Below, in pieces: positions 17,285-25,556 of a stretch of DNA of 47,164 nt. Where the stretch lies: assembly GCA_026196795.1 (NCBI GenBank), contig JAPHUE010000074.1, positions 1-47,164 on the forward strand, in the 5' to 3' direction. How positions within the stretch are numbered: the first letter of the stretch is position 1; every line of letters starts with the position of its first letter. The translations under genes and the position numbers were made by a program. The DNA is from Sedimenticola sp. Lineage in GTDB: Bacteria > Pseudomonadota > Gammaproteobacteria > Chromatiales > Chromatiaceae. Below the pieces are notes generated by a model. That model saw only the letters and a program-made list of their open reading frames with translations, did not search any database and had not been told where the DNA came from.

Positions 17285-18184
17285 CTATTTTGAAAAAAGT
17301 TGGTCGTTATTTCTGAACTGCCAAGTCCGAATGATATCAATAATGTCGGTCTCTTTTCGAATTTCACCGGGGAACGGTGCAAACGGTGAAGAGAGCTTGA
17401 CGATTCGGACCGCGGCATCATCCAGAAGCTTATGGCCGGAGGATTTTCTGATATTGATGGCTTTTACGCTGCCATCCGGTCGAAGAGAAACATGCATCAC
17501 CAGGTTGCCATAAAGTTTTCGCCTTTTGGCCTCATCTGGATAGTTTAGATTACCCACCCGTTCTACCTTTCGTCTCCAGGCATCCAGGTAATTGGCATAC
17601 TTGTACTCCTGGGTTCTAGCGGAAAGGGTTTTTCTGCGAGGTCGCTTGGCGTAGGCATGGGTCTTTCGATCAAGCTCTGCTGTAAGCCGGGCAATCTCTT
17701 GTGATGAGCTGGCTAGCAACTGAGCCGCAGTGACCGTTTTTTTCGGGCGCTCGGGTTGCTTCTCAGGGACGGTCTCAACCTTTTTTGTGTCTGGACGTTG
17801 TTTGGTCAATACTTTTTTAGGTTGTTTCGCCACGGGTTTAGGGGCTGGTGGCGGGGTAGGGACAGTAGCTTGTATAGCTTCCTGTTTTCGCGGAGGCGTT
17901 GGGGGCGCTGCCTCGGTTTTTGGTCGCACTTTTTCTTCCTGATTGCCGCCCCCTTCCTGGCTGGATTGTGCGAGGAAGTCGGCTTTATCAACGGGTTTTG
18001 GCTTTTCCTGTTTCTTTGGGTTCTGTACGACCATGATCTCCAAAGTACGGTCTGTCGGTGGTTTTTTTTGTGGCGTCTCCAGGGCAAAGGTGATCCCCAG
18101 AATGGCCACGGCATGTAGCGTAATGGCTATAAAAAGCGTCAGACCCATTCGGTCGATGGAGGTGGTAATGCCAGATCTCTTCAT
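17285..18184 (-). CDS. tonB: TonB-family energy transducer
   Basis: TonB proteins pass proton-motive energy from ExbBD to outer-membrane receptors. The 299-residue product has an N-terminal membrane anchor (about 14-36), then a long lysine/proline-rich periplasmic spacer (about 40-150), and a C-terminal TonB domain (about 205-299) with NYLDAWRRKVERVGNLNYP and a LRPDGSVKAINIRKSSGH strand. No exbB or exbD is near. It starts within the apbE stop (TAATG, one-base overlap). The Pseudomonas homologue at this locus, tonB3, has been linked to twitching motility, which is of interest given the pil genes here. Confidence 0.92.
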   Translation of the reverse strand: MKRSGITTSIDRMGLTLFIAITLHAVAILGITFALETPQKKPPTDRTLEIMVVQNPKKQEKPKPVDKADFLAQSSQEGGGNQEEKVRPKTEAAPPTPPRKQEAIQATVPTPPPAPKPVAKQPKKVLTKQRPDTKKVETVPEKQPERPKKTVTAAQLLASSSQEIARLTAELDRKTHAYAKRPRRKTLSARTQEYKYANYLDAWRRKVERVGNLNYPDEAKRRKLYGNLVMHVSLRPDGSVKAINIRKSSGHKLLDDAAVRIVKLSSPFAPFPGEIRKETDIIDIIRTWQFRNNDQLFSK

Positions 18185-19257
18185 TATTGCTGGACCGGAT
18201 TCCGTTTTTTCTCAAGGGTCAGTGGTGGGCTCAGTGTAATGCGATAATTGTTATCTGTCAGTTCGACGCGTTTCTGCATGGCCGGGTTCATATGAATAGT
18301 GTTTTCGCTGTCAACCAGCAGTACGTAACCCAATTCCATACGTTTTGCAATCTCAAACCACCGGGATGGCCCGGCGATGAATAGTGCTGTGGCAGCGGCG
18401 TCAGCGACGGTGGCATCCTGGTGAATTACAGTTACGGATTTTGTGCCGGTGGAGGGGTAGCCGGTTCTCGGGTCAATAATGTGATGATAACGTTTATCTT
18501 CCCAGGTGAAATTACGTTCATAATCACCTGAAGTGAAAATGCTCTCACTTCCACGGGTCTGTATGACCCCAAGTACGCCTTCTCCGCTCGGGTGGCGAAT
18601 AGCAATACGCCAAGGCTGTCCGTTTCGGGATCCGATGGCCCGCAAATCACCGCCAGCATTCAGAATGGCATTTTTGATCCCCATCTCTTTAAGGTGTTCC
18701 ACTGCCAGGTCAATGCCGTATCCCTTGCCAAAGGCACCGAAATCCAGTTTTACAGCGGTATTTGTGCTGTGTATTTGTATCCCTTCAATCTGCAGATCGT
18801 TCATGCTGGGTGCTTGGCTTACGAGCACTTTAATCTGTTCCTGTGAGGGGGGGCGGTTTCCCGCTGGGTCATTACGATGAAACCCCCAGGCGTCAATCAG
18901 CTGGCCTATGGCAGGATTGAAAAGCCCGTCGCTCTGTTCGGATAAACGCTTACCGCGCAGTATCAGCGGCAGTACTGATGGTGGCGTAGAGAAGGTAGCT
19001 CCGGTCTGAATGAGTCGGTTCACTCTCCCCAGTGGACCTGGATCCCATGCATGCCATGAACGGTGCATCCGCTTAAAGTCTTCTTCGATAACATCCGTGG
19101 CAGACTGGGCGTCTTGTTGTTCAACGCCTGCAATAGTGATGTCAACAAGCGTGCCAAACGCGAGAAACTTGCCTTTATATAAGGGGGGTGTTGTATCGCA
19201 GCCTATCAGAAGCAAGACGACGAGTAATAGCCAGGCAACGGCCTTAGCTCTCTTCAT
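18184..19257 (-). CDS. apbE: FAD:protein FMN transferase ApbE (lipoprotein)
   Basis: ApbE attaches FMN covalently to threonine or serine of target proteins such as RnfG or NqrC subunits in the periplasm. The 357-residue product has a lipoprotein signal peptide (lipobox LLIGC), the AGGDLRAIG motif, HPSGEGVLGV, and the DPRTGYPS signature with the following VTVIHQDATVADAAATALF segment. It overlaps gshB by 4 bases and tonB by one base. No flavinylation target is encoded in this window. Confidence 0.94.
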   Translation of the reverse strand: MKRAKAVAWLLLVVLLLIGCDTTPPLYKGKFLAFGTLVDITIAGVEQQDAQSATDVIEEDFKRMHRSWHAWDPGPLGRVNRLIQTGATFSTPPSVLPLILRGKRLSEQSDGLFNPAIGQLIDAWGFHRNDPAGNRPPSQEQIKVLVSQAPSMNDLQIEGIQIHSTNTAVKLDFGAFGKGYGIDLAVEHLKEMGIKNAILNAGGDLRAIGSRNGQPWRIAIRHPSGEGVLGVIQTRGSESIFTSGDYERNFTWEDKRYHHIIDPRTGYPSTGTKSVTVIHQDATVADAAATALFIAGPSRWFEIAKRMELGYVLLVDSENTIHMNPAMQKRVELTDNNYRITLSPPLTLEKKRNPVQQ

Positions 19258-20204
19258 GAGCTCAGTTTCTCTTCAATGCAATCCATTAGCTGGGCGCTGA
19301 TATTGAGTCCAAACTGGCTATCGAGTTCCCTGATGCAGGTGGGGCTGGTGATGTTGATTTCAGTGAGATAGTCACCTATCACATCAAGTCCGGCAAACAG
19401 GATGCCGCGTTGTCTAAGGCTAGGGCCTACTTGAAGTGCGATCCAGCGATCTTGCTCTGATAGCGGCAACCCCTGTCCGGTGCCACCTGCGGCAAGATTG
19501 CCTCGTGTTTCTCCGGGCTTAGGTATGCGTGCCAGGCTGTAGGGAACGGGTTCACCATCAATCATCAAAATGCGCTTATCGCCTTTGCTTATTTCAGGTA
19601 CAAATCGTTGGACCATGGCATAGCGGCGGCCGTGGTCGGTTAAGGTTTCAATGATTACGTTGGTATTTGGGTCACCTTGGCGAGAGCGGAAAATGGAACT
19701 CCCTCCCATGCCATCTAATGGTTTCAGGATGACATCCTTCTGCTGTTCTATGAAAGTGAGAATACGTGACTTATTGCTGGTGACAAGCGTAGGGGTGCAG
19801 CACTGCGGAAACCAGGCTGTATACAGTTTTTCATTGCAGTCGCGAAGACTTGAGGGTCGGTTGACAATGAGGACACCCCGTTCTTCTGCTTTTTCCAGCA
19901 AATAGGTCGTGTAGATGTAATCCATATCAAAGGGCGGATCTTTTCGCATCAGAATGACATCCATCTCATCCAGTGGAACGGTCTCCTCCGTAGTGAAATG
20001 AAACCACTGCTGTGGGTTTTCCTCTACCTGCAACCCCTGGGCCCTTGCATACGAACGGTCATTCTCAAGAAACAAGTCATTCTGTTCCATGTAGAGGATG
20101 TTCCAACCTCGTTGCTGAGCTTCCAGAAGCATGGCAAAGGTACTGTCTTTCTTGATATTGATGGAGCCTATAGGATCCATCACAACGCCTAACGTGATTG
20201 TCAT
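19254..20204 (-). CDS. gshB: Glutathione synthetase GshB
   Basis: GshB ligates glycine to gamma-glutamylcysteine with ATP. The 316-residue product begins with GVVMDPIGSINIKKDST, the usual prokaryotic N-terminus. It has the ATP-grasp motifs ILKPLDGMGGSSIFR and DVIGDYLTEINITSPT. It is the first gene of a nine-gene minus-strand run ending at the pyrK-like gene, with a 261-base divergent region on its 5' side. Confidence 0.98.
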   Translation of the reverse strand: MTITLGVVMDPIGSINIKKDSTFAMLLEAQQRGWNILYMEQNDLFLENDRSYARAQGLQVEENPQQWFHFTTEETVPLDEMDVILMRKDPPFDMDYIYTTYLLEKAEERGVLIVNRPSSLRDCNEKLYTAWFPQCCTPTLVTSNKSRILTFIEQQKDVILKPLDGMGGSSIFRSRQGDPNTNVIIETLTDHGRRYAMVQRFVPEISKGDKRILMIDGEPVPYSLARIPKPGETRGNLAAGGTGQGLPLSEQDRWIALQVGPSLRQRGILFAGLDVIGDYLTEINITSPTCIRELDSQFGLNISAQLMDCIEEKLSS

Positions 20205-20465
20205 TGTTCAATATTACCTGAGGTATGCTCATTTGTCGGTGGCTTTGGCAACTTTAAGAGGCCAAGGTTGCAGTACTGGGTATCTGTTGCTATTTTCTCT
20301 TAGGTTGTCGCTCTAATAAAGTGTTACAACTAGAAAAAGTGGATTCACTCAGGGACCTGATTATTAAAAAAACTCAACGGATGAGCGCCAGTATACGGTC
20401 AAGACCGATTCTGGGTGTGGGCGCGTGGATCTCAATCCTATGCACGTTGGGAGGTGGTATTCGTT

Positions 20466-20852
20466 ATGGTATTTCAAGCATATCGAGGTAATTCGGCTCG
20501 TAAATATCCGAACCGGGCCGTTTTAATGTTCTGTCTTTCTGTTTTTGTGATCCCGTTCTCATTGAGTGCTGCTGAAGATGATGATTATCTGAGTGCGCTA
20601 AATCAGGAGGCGAAGAAAGTAGACGGCAAGGGTGAAGTTTCCGATACATCAGGTTCTGTAGTCACTACAGGTAATACAGCTGTTAGTCGTGAAGCATTTG
20701 AGGCTGAGTTAAAAGAGAAATATGCCGGGAGTGCGGTGTTTTATAGCAAGCTGCCACCCGGTAGTCAGGAGGAGATATTTCTTGAATATCAAGATGGCGC
20801 GACTATCGTTGAGTTGCGTAAAAAAATCATGGATCGTTTTCTTCATCGATAA
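20466..20852 (+). CDS. Small exported protein of unknown function
   Basis: From the ATG at 20466, which has a GGGAGG Shine-Dalgarno 11 bases upstream, the product is 128 residues with a basic start and a hydrophobic core (VLMFCLSVFVIPFSLSAA), most likely a signal peptide cleaved before EDDDYLSAL. The mature part is acidic and hydrophilic, with a C-terminal conserved-looking block around YSKLPPGSQEEIFLEY and a basic end. I do not recognise the family. It lies between gshB and the rhodanese gene on the same strand as the pil operon. Confidence 0.7.
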   Translation: MVFQAYRGNSARKYPNRAVLMFCLSVFVIPFSLSAAEDDDYLSALNQEAKKVDGKGEVSDTSGSVVTTGNTAVSREAFEAELKEKYAGSAVFYSKLPPGSQEEIFLEYQDGATIVELRKKIMDRFLHR

Positions 20853-20961
20853 TAATGATAAAAAAAATTCAGGTTAATCCTTCACTGGACGATATATAGC
20901 AAAATAACAGTGAATCTTCACGATAGGCTGCACTAGATAGCCAGATCCTCAGGGGGTAAAA

Positions 20962-21687
20962 ATGAGCATGTTTAAGGCCATATTGGCTGTTTCAGTCATG
21001 ATGTCTGTTTTTGCGGGACCAGTGATTGCTGAAGAAGAGGTAGCAGTGGGTTCTCAGGGTGGGGTGATTCCGCTTTATAAAGGGAAGCCTTTCCTGCATG
21101 TGATTCACAATGGTCGATCAGTAAAAGTGCAACGCGTTCAGGATACAGATTTTGAACTGCACGGCTATTTTGCCAAAACCAGTCGCCAGTGTCCGCCATT
21201 TTGCCTGGGACCCATGGATGTACATCCATTGGTTGAAACAATAGGCGAAATAGAGATTTTCCATTTTATGGAAAATCAATTACGCGATGGCACGGGCATG
21301 ATGATTGATGCAAGAACGCCCGAGTGGCATGCCAAGGGCACGATCCCAGGGTCTGTGAATATACCCTTCACAACCTTGAGTAAGAGTATCGATGACCTGG
21401 AGATGATAGAGGCACTGGAGTTATTTGGGGCGAAGCCGCGGGAACCGGTTGGTGCCATGACCAAAACGCTGGAAGAGTGGGGCGTTTTGAAGGCAGAGAA
21501 CATGACTGATACCTGGGATTTTTCACAATGTAAGGAGCTGGTGCTCTGGTGTAACGGACCGGCATGTGGCCAGTCACCCCGAGCGATTAAAGGCTTGCTT
21601 GAAGTGGGATATCCGCCGGAAAAACTACATTATTACCGGGGTGGTATGCAGGTATGGCAGCTATATGGACTTTCAACTATCAATTAA
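20962..21687 (+). CDS. Periplasmic rhodanese-domain protein
   Basis: The 241-residue product has a signal peptide (cleavage probably after GPVIA) and a C-terminal rhodanese domain. MMIDARTPEWHAKGTIPGSV is the typical first motif. The active-site loop is WCNGPACGQSPRA, with C197 as likely sulfur-carrying cysteine and a second cysteine C202 five residues on. YYRGGMQVWQLYG closes the domain. The N-terminal 95 residues form an extra region with a CPPFC pair. Rhodaneses transfer sulfane sulfur; the substrate here is unknown. It sits directly before the pil-chp operon. Confidence 0.88.
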   Translation: MSMFKAILAVSVMMSVFAGPVIAEEEVAVGSQGGVIPLYKGKPFLHVIHNGRSVKVQRVQDTDFELHGYFAKTSRQCPPFCLGPMDVHPLVETIGEIEIFHFMENQLRDGTGMMIDARTPEWHAKGTIPGSVNIPFTTLSKSIDDLEMIEALELFGAKPREPVGAMTKTLEEWGVLKAENMTDTWDFSQCKELVLWCNGPACGQSPRAIKGLLEVGYPPEKLHYYRGGMQVWQLYGLSTIN

Positions 21688-21819
21688 TTAGGTCGGCTGT
21701 CGCTATAGTGAATGATGCATTTTTAAAACATTAACAGTTTGGAATAACAAGATATGTCATTGGCAAGGAGTCACGCTACCCCGATTGTAAGGGACGGTTT
21801 GGATCAGAGGATGCTGGGA

Positions 21820-22215
21820 ATGAATGAAGAGATCGATATCTCCGGTAAAAAGGTGATGGTCATTGATGATAGTAAAACTATCCGCAGAACGGCAGAGAGT
21901 TTACTTAAAAAGGCGGGCTGTGAAGTGTTTACAGCGAATGACGGTTTCGAGGCACTCTCAGTCATTGCGGACAGTAATCCGGATATCATATTTGTCGATA
22001 TCATGATGCCTCGCTTGGATGGTTATCAGACCTGTGCCCTTATAAAACACAATAGCGAGTTTAAAAAAACACCGGTGATTATGCTTTCATCGAAAGATGG
22101 TCTGTTTGATCGCGCAAGAGGACGAATAGTTGGGTCTGAGGAGTATCTGACCAAGCCGTTCACCAAAGACGAGCTACTCGGTGCGATAAAAAAACATGTT
22201 AATAAAGCGGCTTGA
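21820..22215 (+). CDS. pilG: Twitching motility response regulator PilG
   Basis: PilG is a stand-alone receiver phosphorylated by ChpA that promotes pilus extension and, in Pseudomonas, cAMP signalling. The 131-residue product is one REC domain: MVIDDSKTIRRTAESLLKK, the phospho-acceptor in FVDIMMPRLDGYQTCALIK, and the lysine in YLTKPFTKDELL. The frame is open to an ATG at 21754, but that has no Shine-Dalgarno; the ATG at 21820 has GAGG 9 bases upstream and gives the family length. Confidence 0.95.
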   Translation: MNEEIDISGKKVMVIDDSKTIRRTAESLLKKAGCEVFTANDGFEALSVIADSNPDIIFVDIMMPRLDGYQTCALIKHNSEFKKTPVIMLSSKDGLFDRARGRIVGSEEYLTKPFTKDELLGAIKKHVNKAA

Positions 22216-22264
22216 GGCTAATAGCGGCTAACAATATTTTGTCAGAGTCAATAGAGAAAAGATT

Positions 22265-22687
22265 ATGAGAAGTTTCTTTAAGAAAGGTAGTGCTGGTAAA
22301 TCAGAAGAAGGGGCAGCAGTCGATGCAACCATACTGATCGTTGATGACTCTCCGACTGAGACGCATATTCTCAAAGGAATTGTTGAAGGCGGTGGTTATA
22401 AGGTGATCACTGCTGTGGATGGTGAATCAGGTGTTGCTGTTGCGAAGGAGTCAAAGCCTGATCTTGTCCTGATGGATGTGGTAATGCCCGGACTCAATGG
22501 TTTTCAAGCAACACGGCAGTTAAGTAAGGCACCTGAAACACAGGACATACCTGTCATTGTTGTAACAACCAAAGATCAGGAGACTGATCGTGCTTGGGGA
22601 TTGCGTCAAGGGGCCAAGGAGTATGTGGTCAAGCCGGTTGCTGCAGAGGAGCTGCTTAGCAAGATCAGGACTGTTCTTGCGGGTTGA
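22265..22687 (+). CDS. pilH: Twitching motility response regulator PilH
   Basis: PilH is the second small receiver of the Chp system and is thought to act as a phosphate sink or to favour pilus retraction. The 140-residue product has ILIVDDSPTETHILK, the phospho-acceptor in VLMDVVMPGLNGFQATRQL, and YVVKPVAAEELL. It carries about 20 extra N-terminal residues (MRSFFKKGSAGKSEEGAAV) that Pseudomonas PilH lacks. It follows pilG by 49 bases and its TGA is close to pilI. Confidence 0.95.
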   Translation: MRSFFKKGSAGKSEEGAAVDATILIVDDSPTETHILKGIVEGGGYKVITAVDGESGVAVAKESKPDLVLMDVVMPGLNGFQATRQLSKAPETQDIPVIVVTTKDQETDRAWGLRQGAKEYVVKPVAAEELLSKIRTVLAG

Positions 22688-22696
22688 TTGCGTATC

Positions 22697-23239
22697 ATGA
22701 CGGAAACGACATCGGCTGATCTGCTGTATCTATTACAGAGTATTGAAAATAGAAGCCATCAATACGCAGTAGGTCTTCCCAAACAAAAAATTGAGCAATA
22801 CTGGGAAGGTGTCCTTTTCAGTATTTCTGGCATGGGTGTGGTAGCGCCACTGGAAGAGGTCAAAGAGATTCTGAACTATCCGGATGGTGTTACTCGTGTA
22901 CCTGGTACACAGCCTTGGCTTTTAGGAATGGCTAATATCCGGGGTAATCTTCTGCCTCTTATCGATCTTCAGCAGTTCCTGGGTGGCACGTCGGTCGTTA
23001 TTGGGCGACGTAGTCGTGTTTTAGTCATTAATCACCAGGGTCTTTATTCCGGGTTGCTGGTGGGTGATGTACAGGGTATGCGGCACTTCCTTGAAGAACA
23101 GCGTACTGCCGTTCCAGAGCTGCCTGAATCAATCAGGCAGTTTGTTCAAGGTGCTTATGAGTTTGAAGGGGCCACCAGGCCTGTTTTTAGTATGAACCTG
23201 CTCTCAGAGAATACTGAGTTCAGGGTTGCATCATTATAG
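22697..23239 (+). CDS. pilI: CheW-like adaptor PilI
   Basis: PilI couples the receptor PilJ to the kinase ChpA. The 180-residue product is a CheW-like domain with the motif VPGTQPWLLGMANIRGNLLPLIDL and a later GLLVGDVQGMRHF. The ORF can also begin at a TTG at 22688, just after the pilH stop; I use the ATG at 22697. Ribosome binding is weak in both cases, so coupling to pilH is likely. Length agrees with PilI. Confidence 0.92.
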   Translation: MTETTSADLLYLLQSIENRSHQYAVGLPKQKIEQYWEGVLFSISGMGVVAPLEEVKEILNYPDGVTRVPGTQPWLLGMANIRGNLLPLIDLQQFLGGTSVVIGRRSRVLVINHQGLYSGLLVGDVQGMRHFLEEQRTAVPELPESIRQFVQGAYEFEGATRPVFSMNLLSENTEFRVASL

Positions 23240-23328
23240 ATTTTGTCGGACGGATATTTATAACTGACCCCGTCTTTTCTGAAATGGAAGTTTTTAAAAT
23301 AACAAGCCTCTTGCGGGAGAGAGACTAG

Positions 23329-25383
23329 ATGAATACCAGAGCTACCAAACGTACAGGTGGTGGAGCTGCCTCAAATAAGCTTGTAGTTATTTTGTCAATA
23401 GGACTGCTCCTTACACTACTGGCTACATTGCTGACATTTGCTAATGTAGCAAAATGGGCAGCGAATGATGAGGCTTACATCGTACGCTCAGAGGAACAAC
23501 GTGTGGTCTCCCAGGAGATTGCAAAAAGTGCCCTCTCAGCCGCAGCAGGTAATCAGGCTGCATTTCCCCAACTGCGAGACTCAAGAGACAAATTTGAGCG
23601 GATCATGGCGGAGCTCAAACAGGGCGACCCTTCCATTAATCTGCCTGCATCACCTGAGCCGGTGCGGGGGCAACTGCGCGAGGTTGAAAATACTTGGCTT
23701 GAGTTGCGACAGAATGCTGATGATATTCTATCGAATAAGGATGCCATTCTCTCTGTTCAGGAGTTTATCAGCGTTATTACCGAGTTTATGCCACAACTTC
23801 AAGAGTTGTCTGAACAGGTAGTCAGTGATCTGGTTGCAACCAATGCTGATCCCGCTCAGATATCCATTGCATCCCGACAGTTAATGCTTTCAGAGCGTAT
23901 TGATAAAAACGTGAACAAGGTACTCGTTGGTGGTCAGGCTACGGCCGCCGCTATTGACCAGTTCAGTCGAGACTCTGATCGCTTGGGACGTGTACTTGAT
24001 GGCATGCTCGAAGGCAGTCAATCGCTGGGAATCGAAAAAATTACTAACCCTGATGCCGTACAAAAACTGCGTGAGGCAGCAATGCTATTCAGCTCTATCA
24101 ACGATCATGCTGAAGAGATTATTGAAACAGTACCAGCAGTTCTTCCTGCACTGGAAGCGGCCGGCCAGGTTACGACAGTATCTGATAAAGTGAATGATGC
24201 TGCTGAGAAGCTGGTGACGGCTTATGGTGATAATCCCGGTCTGGTCAGTGTCATGGGGATTAAGGCCGGTCCGGTTTTAATCGCAATACTTGGTAGTTTG
24301 GCGATTGCCCTGCTTGTTACGCTTGGTTATATCCTGCTGCTGACGGCACGGCGACGTGAGGTCGAAAGTAGTCAGCTGAATGAGAGAAACCAGCAAGCTA
24401 TTCTCCGTCTGCTTGATGAGATGGGTGACTTGGCTGATGGTGACTTGACGGTAACCGCAACGGTAACAGAAGACGTTACGGGTGCGATTGCAGACTCTAT
24501 TAACTACGCTATTGAAGCATTGCGCAGCCTGGTAACGACCATTAACGAAATCTCTGAGCAGGTATCCTCATCAGCTCAGGAGAGTCGTGCAACAGCAATG
24601 CATCTGGCTGAAGCGAGTGAGCATCAGGCGGATCAGATTTCGTCTGCTACATCATCTATTAGCGGCATGGCATCGACGATTAGTCAGATGTCTACGGATG
24701 CTAATGAATCGGCCTCAGTTGCGCAGCACTCGGTTGAAATTGCCACCAAGGGTAACGAAACAGTGCGTCGAACAATTAACGGTATGGACACGATCCGTGA
24801 GCAGATTCAGGAGACATCTAAACGTATCAAGCGACTGGGTGAAAGCTCGCAGGAAATTGGTGATATCGTTGAGCTGATTGATGATATTGCTGACCAGACA
24901 AATATTCTTGCATTGAACGCGGCCATGCAGGCCGCTATGGCTGGCGAAGCGGGTCGCGGTTTCGCGGTTGTTGCGGATGAGGTACAGCGACTTGCTGAAC
25001 GCTCTGGTAATGCTACGAAGCAGATTGAAGCGCTGGTTAAAACCATTCAGGCGGATACCAACGAGGCGGTCTCATCCATGGAGGCGACCACCACTGAAGT
25101 GGTTGCTGGTGCTCAATTGGCAGAGGATGCGGGTGAGGCCTTGAAGGAGATTGAAAGTGTATCCAACCAAATCTCCGAGCGTATTCAACGTGTGGCAGAT
25201 ACTGCTCAAGTACAGTCAGAAGAGGCGGCCAGGGTGAATGATACGATGAGTGTTATCCAGGAGATTACTACTCAGACATCAGATGGTACCAACCAGACAG
25301 CCGCGTCGATTGGCGCATTGGCTGACATGGCAGACGAACTGCAACGTTCAGTGGCCGGTTTCCGTCTCCCTGAATATAACTAA
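23329..25383 (+). CDS. pilJ: Type IV pilus methyl-accepting chemotaxis protein PilJ
   Basis: PilJ is the membrane receptor of the Chp pathway and senses pilin or surface contact. The 684-residue product has TM1 (about 16-44), a periplasmic helical region (about 45-310) with PilJ-type N-terminal domains, TM2 (about 313-337), a HAMP-like linker with [20 protein letters not shown], and the C-terminal signalling domain with its hairpin tip around [20 protein letters not shown] (about 525-545). It ends 173 bases before chpA; the pilK gene usually found between them is absent. Confidence 0.96.
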   Translation: MNTRATKRTGGGAASNKLVVILSIGLLLTLLATLLTFANVAKWAANDEAYIVRSEEQRVVSQEIAKSALSAAAGNQAAFPQLRDSRDKFERIMAELKQGDPSINLPASPEPVRGQLREVENTWLELRQNADDILSNKDAILSVQEFISVITEFMPQLQELSEQVVSDLVATNADPAQISIASRQLMLSERIDKNVNKVLVGGQATAAAIDQFSRDSDRLGRVLDGMLEGSQSLGIEKITNPDAVQKLREAAMLFSSINDHAEEIIETVPAVLPALEAAGQVTTVSDKVNDAAEKLVTAYGDNPGLVSVMGIKAGPVLIAILGSLAIALLVTLGYILLLTARRREVESSQLNERNQQAILRLLDEMGDLADGDLTVTATVTEDVTGAIADSINYAIEALRSLVTTINEISEQVSSSAQESRATAMHLAEASEHQADQISSATSSISGMASTISQMSTDANESASVAQHSVEIATKGNETVRRTINGMDTIREQIQETSKRIKRLGESSQEIGDIVELIDDIADQTNILALNAAMQAAMAGEAGRGFAVVADEVQRLAERSGNATKQIEALVKTIQADTNEAVSSMEATTTEVVAGAQLAEDAGEALKEIESVSNQISERIQRVADTAQVQSEEAARVNDTMSVIQEITTQTSDGTNQTAASIGALADMADELQRSVAGFRLPEYN

Positions 25384-25556
25384 TGGATTGTGACCAGTAA
25401 TGAATGGATGCCCAGAAATAGTCATCTTCAGATGTCCTGTATTATTACCGGCTTTAGATATAAAGCGGGGAAGCGGATCTGACGTTTTATCATCGGTTGG
25501 CATTCAGATGATGTCTGGGATCGTAAATCAACCACTGGCGTATATTAAGGCTTAGT

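Noticed and set aside
20380-20490. 36-codon ORF overlapping the start of the small exported protein gene
   Set aside because: No Shine-Dalgarno and no family features; the longer frame with a signal peptide and GGGAGG is better.
21754-21819. Upstream ATG for pilG
   Set aside because: No Shine-Dalgarno, and it would add 22 residues not found in PilG proteins.
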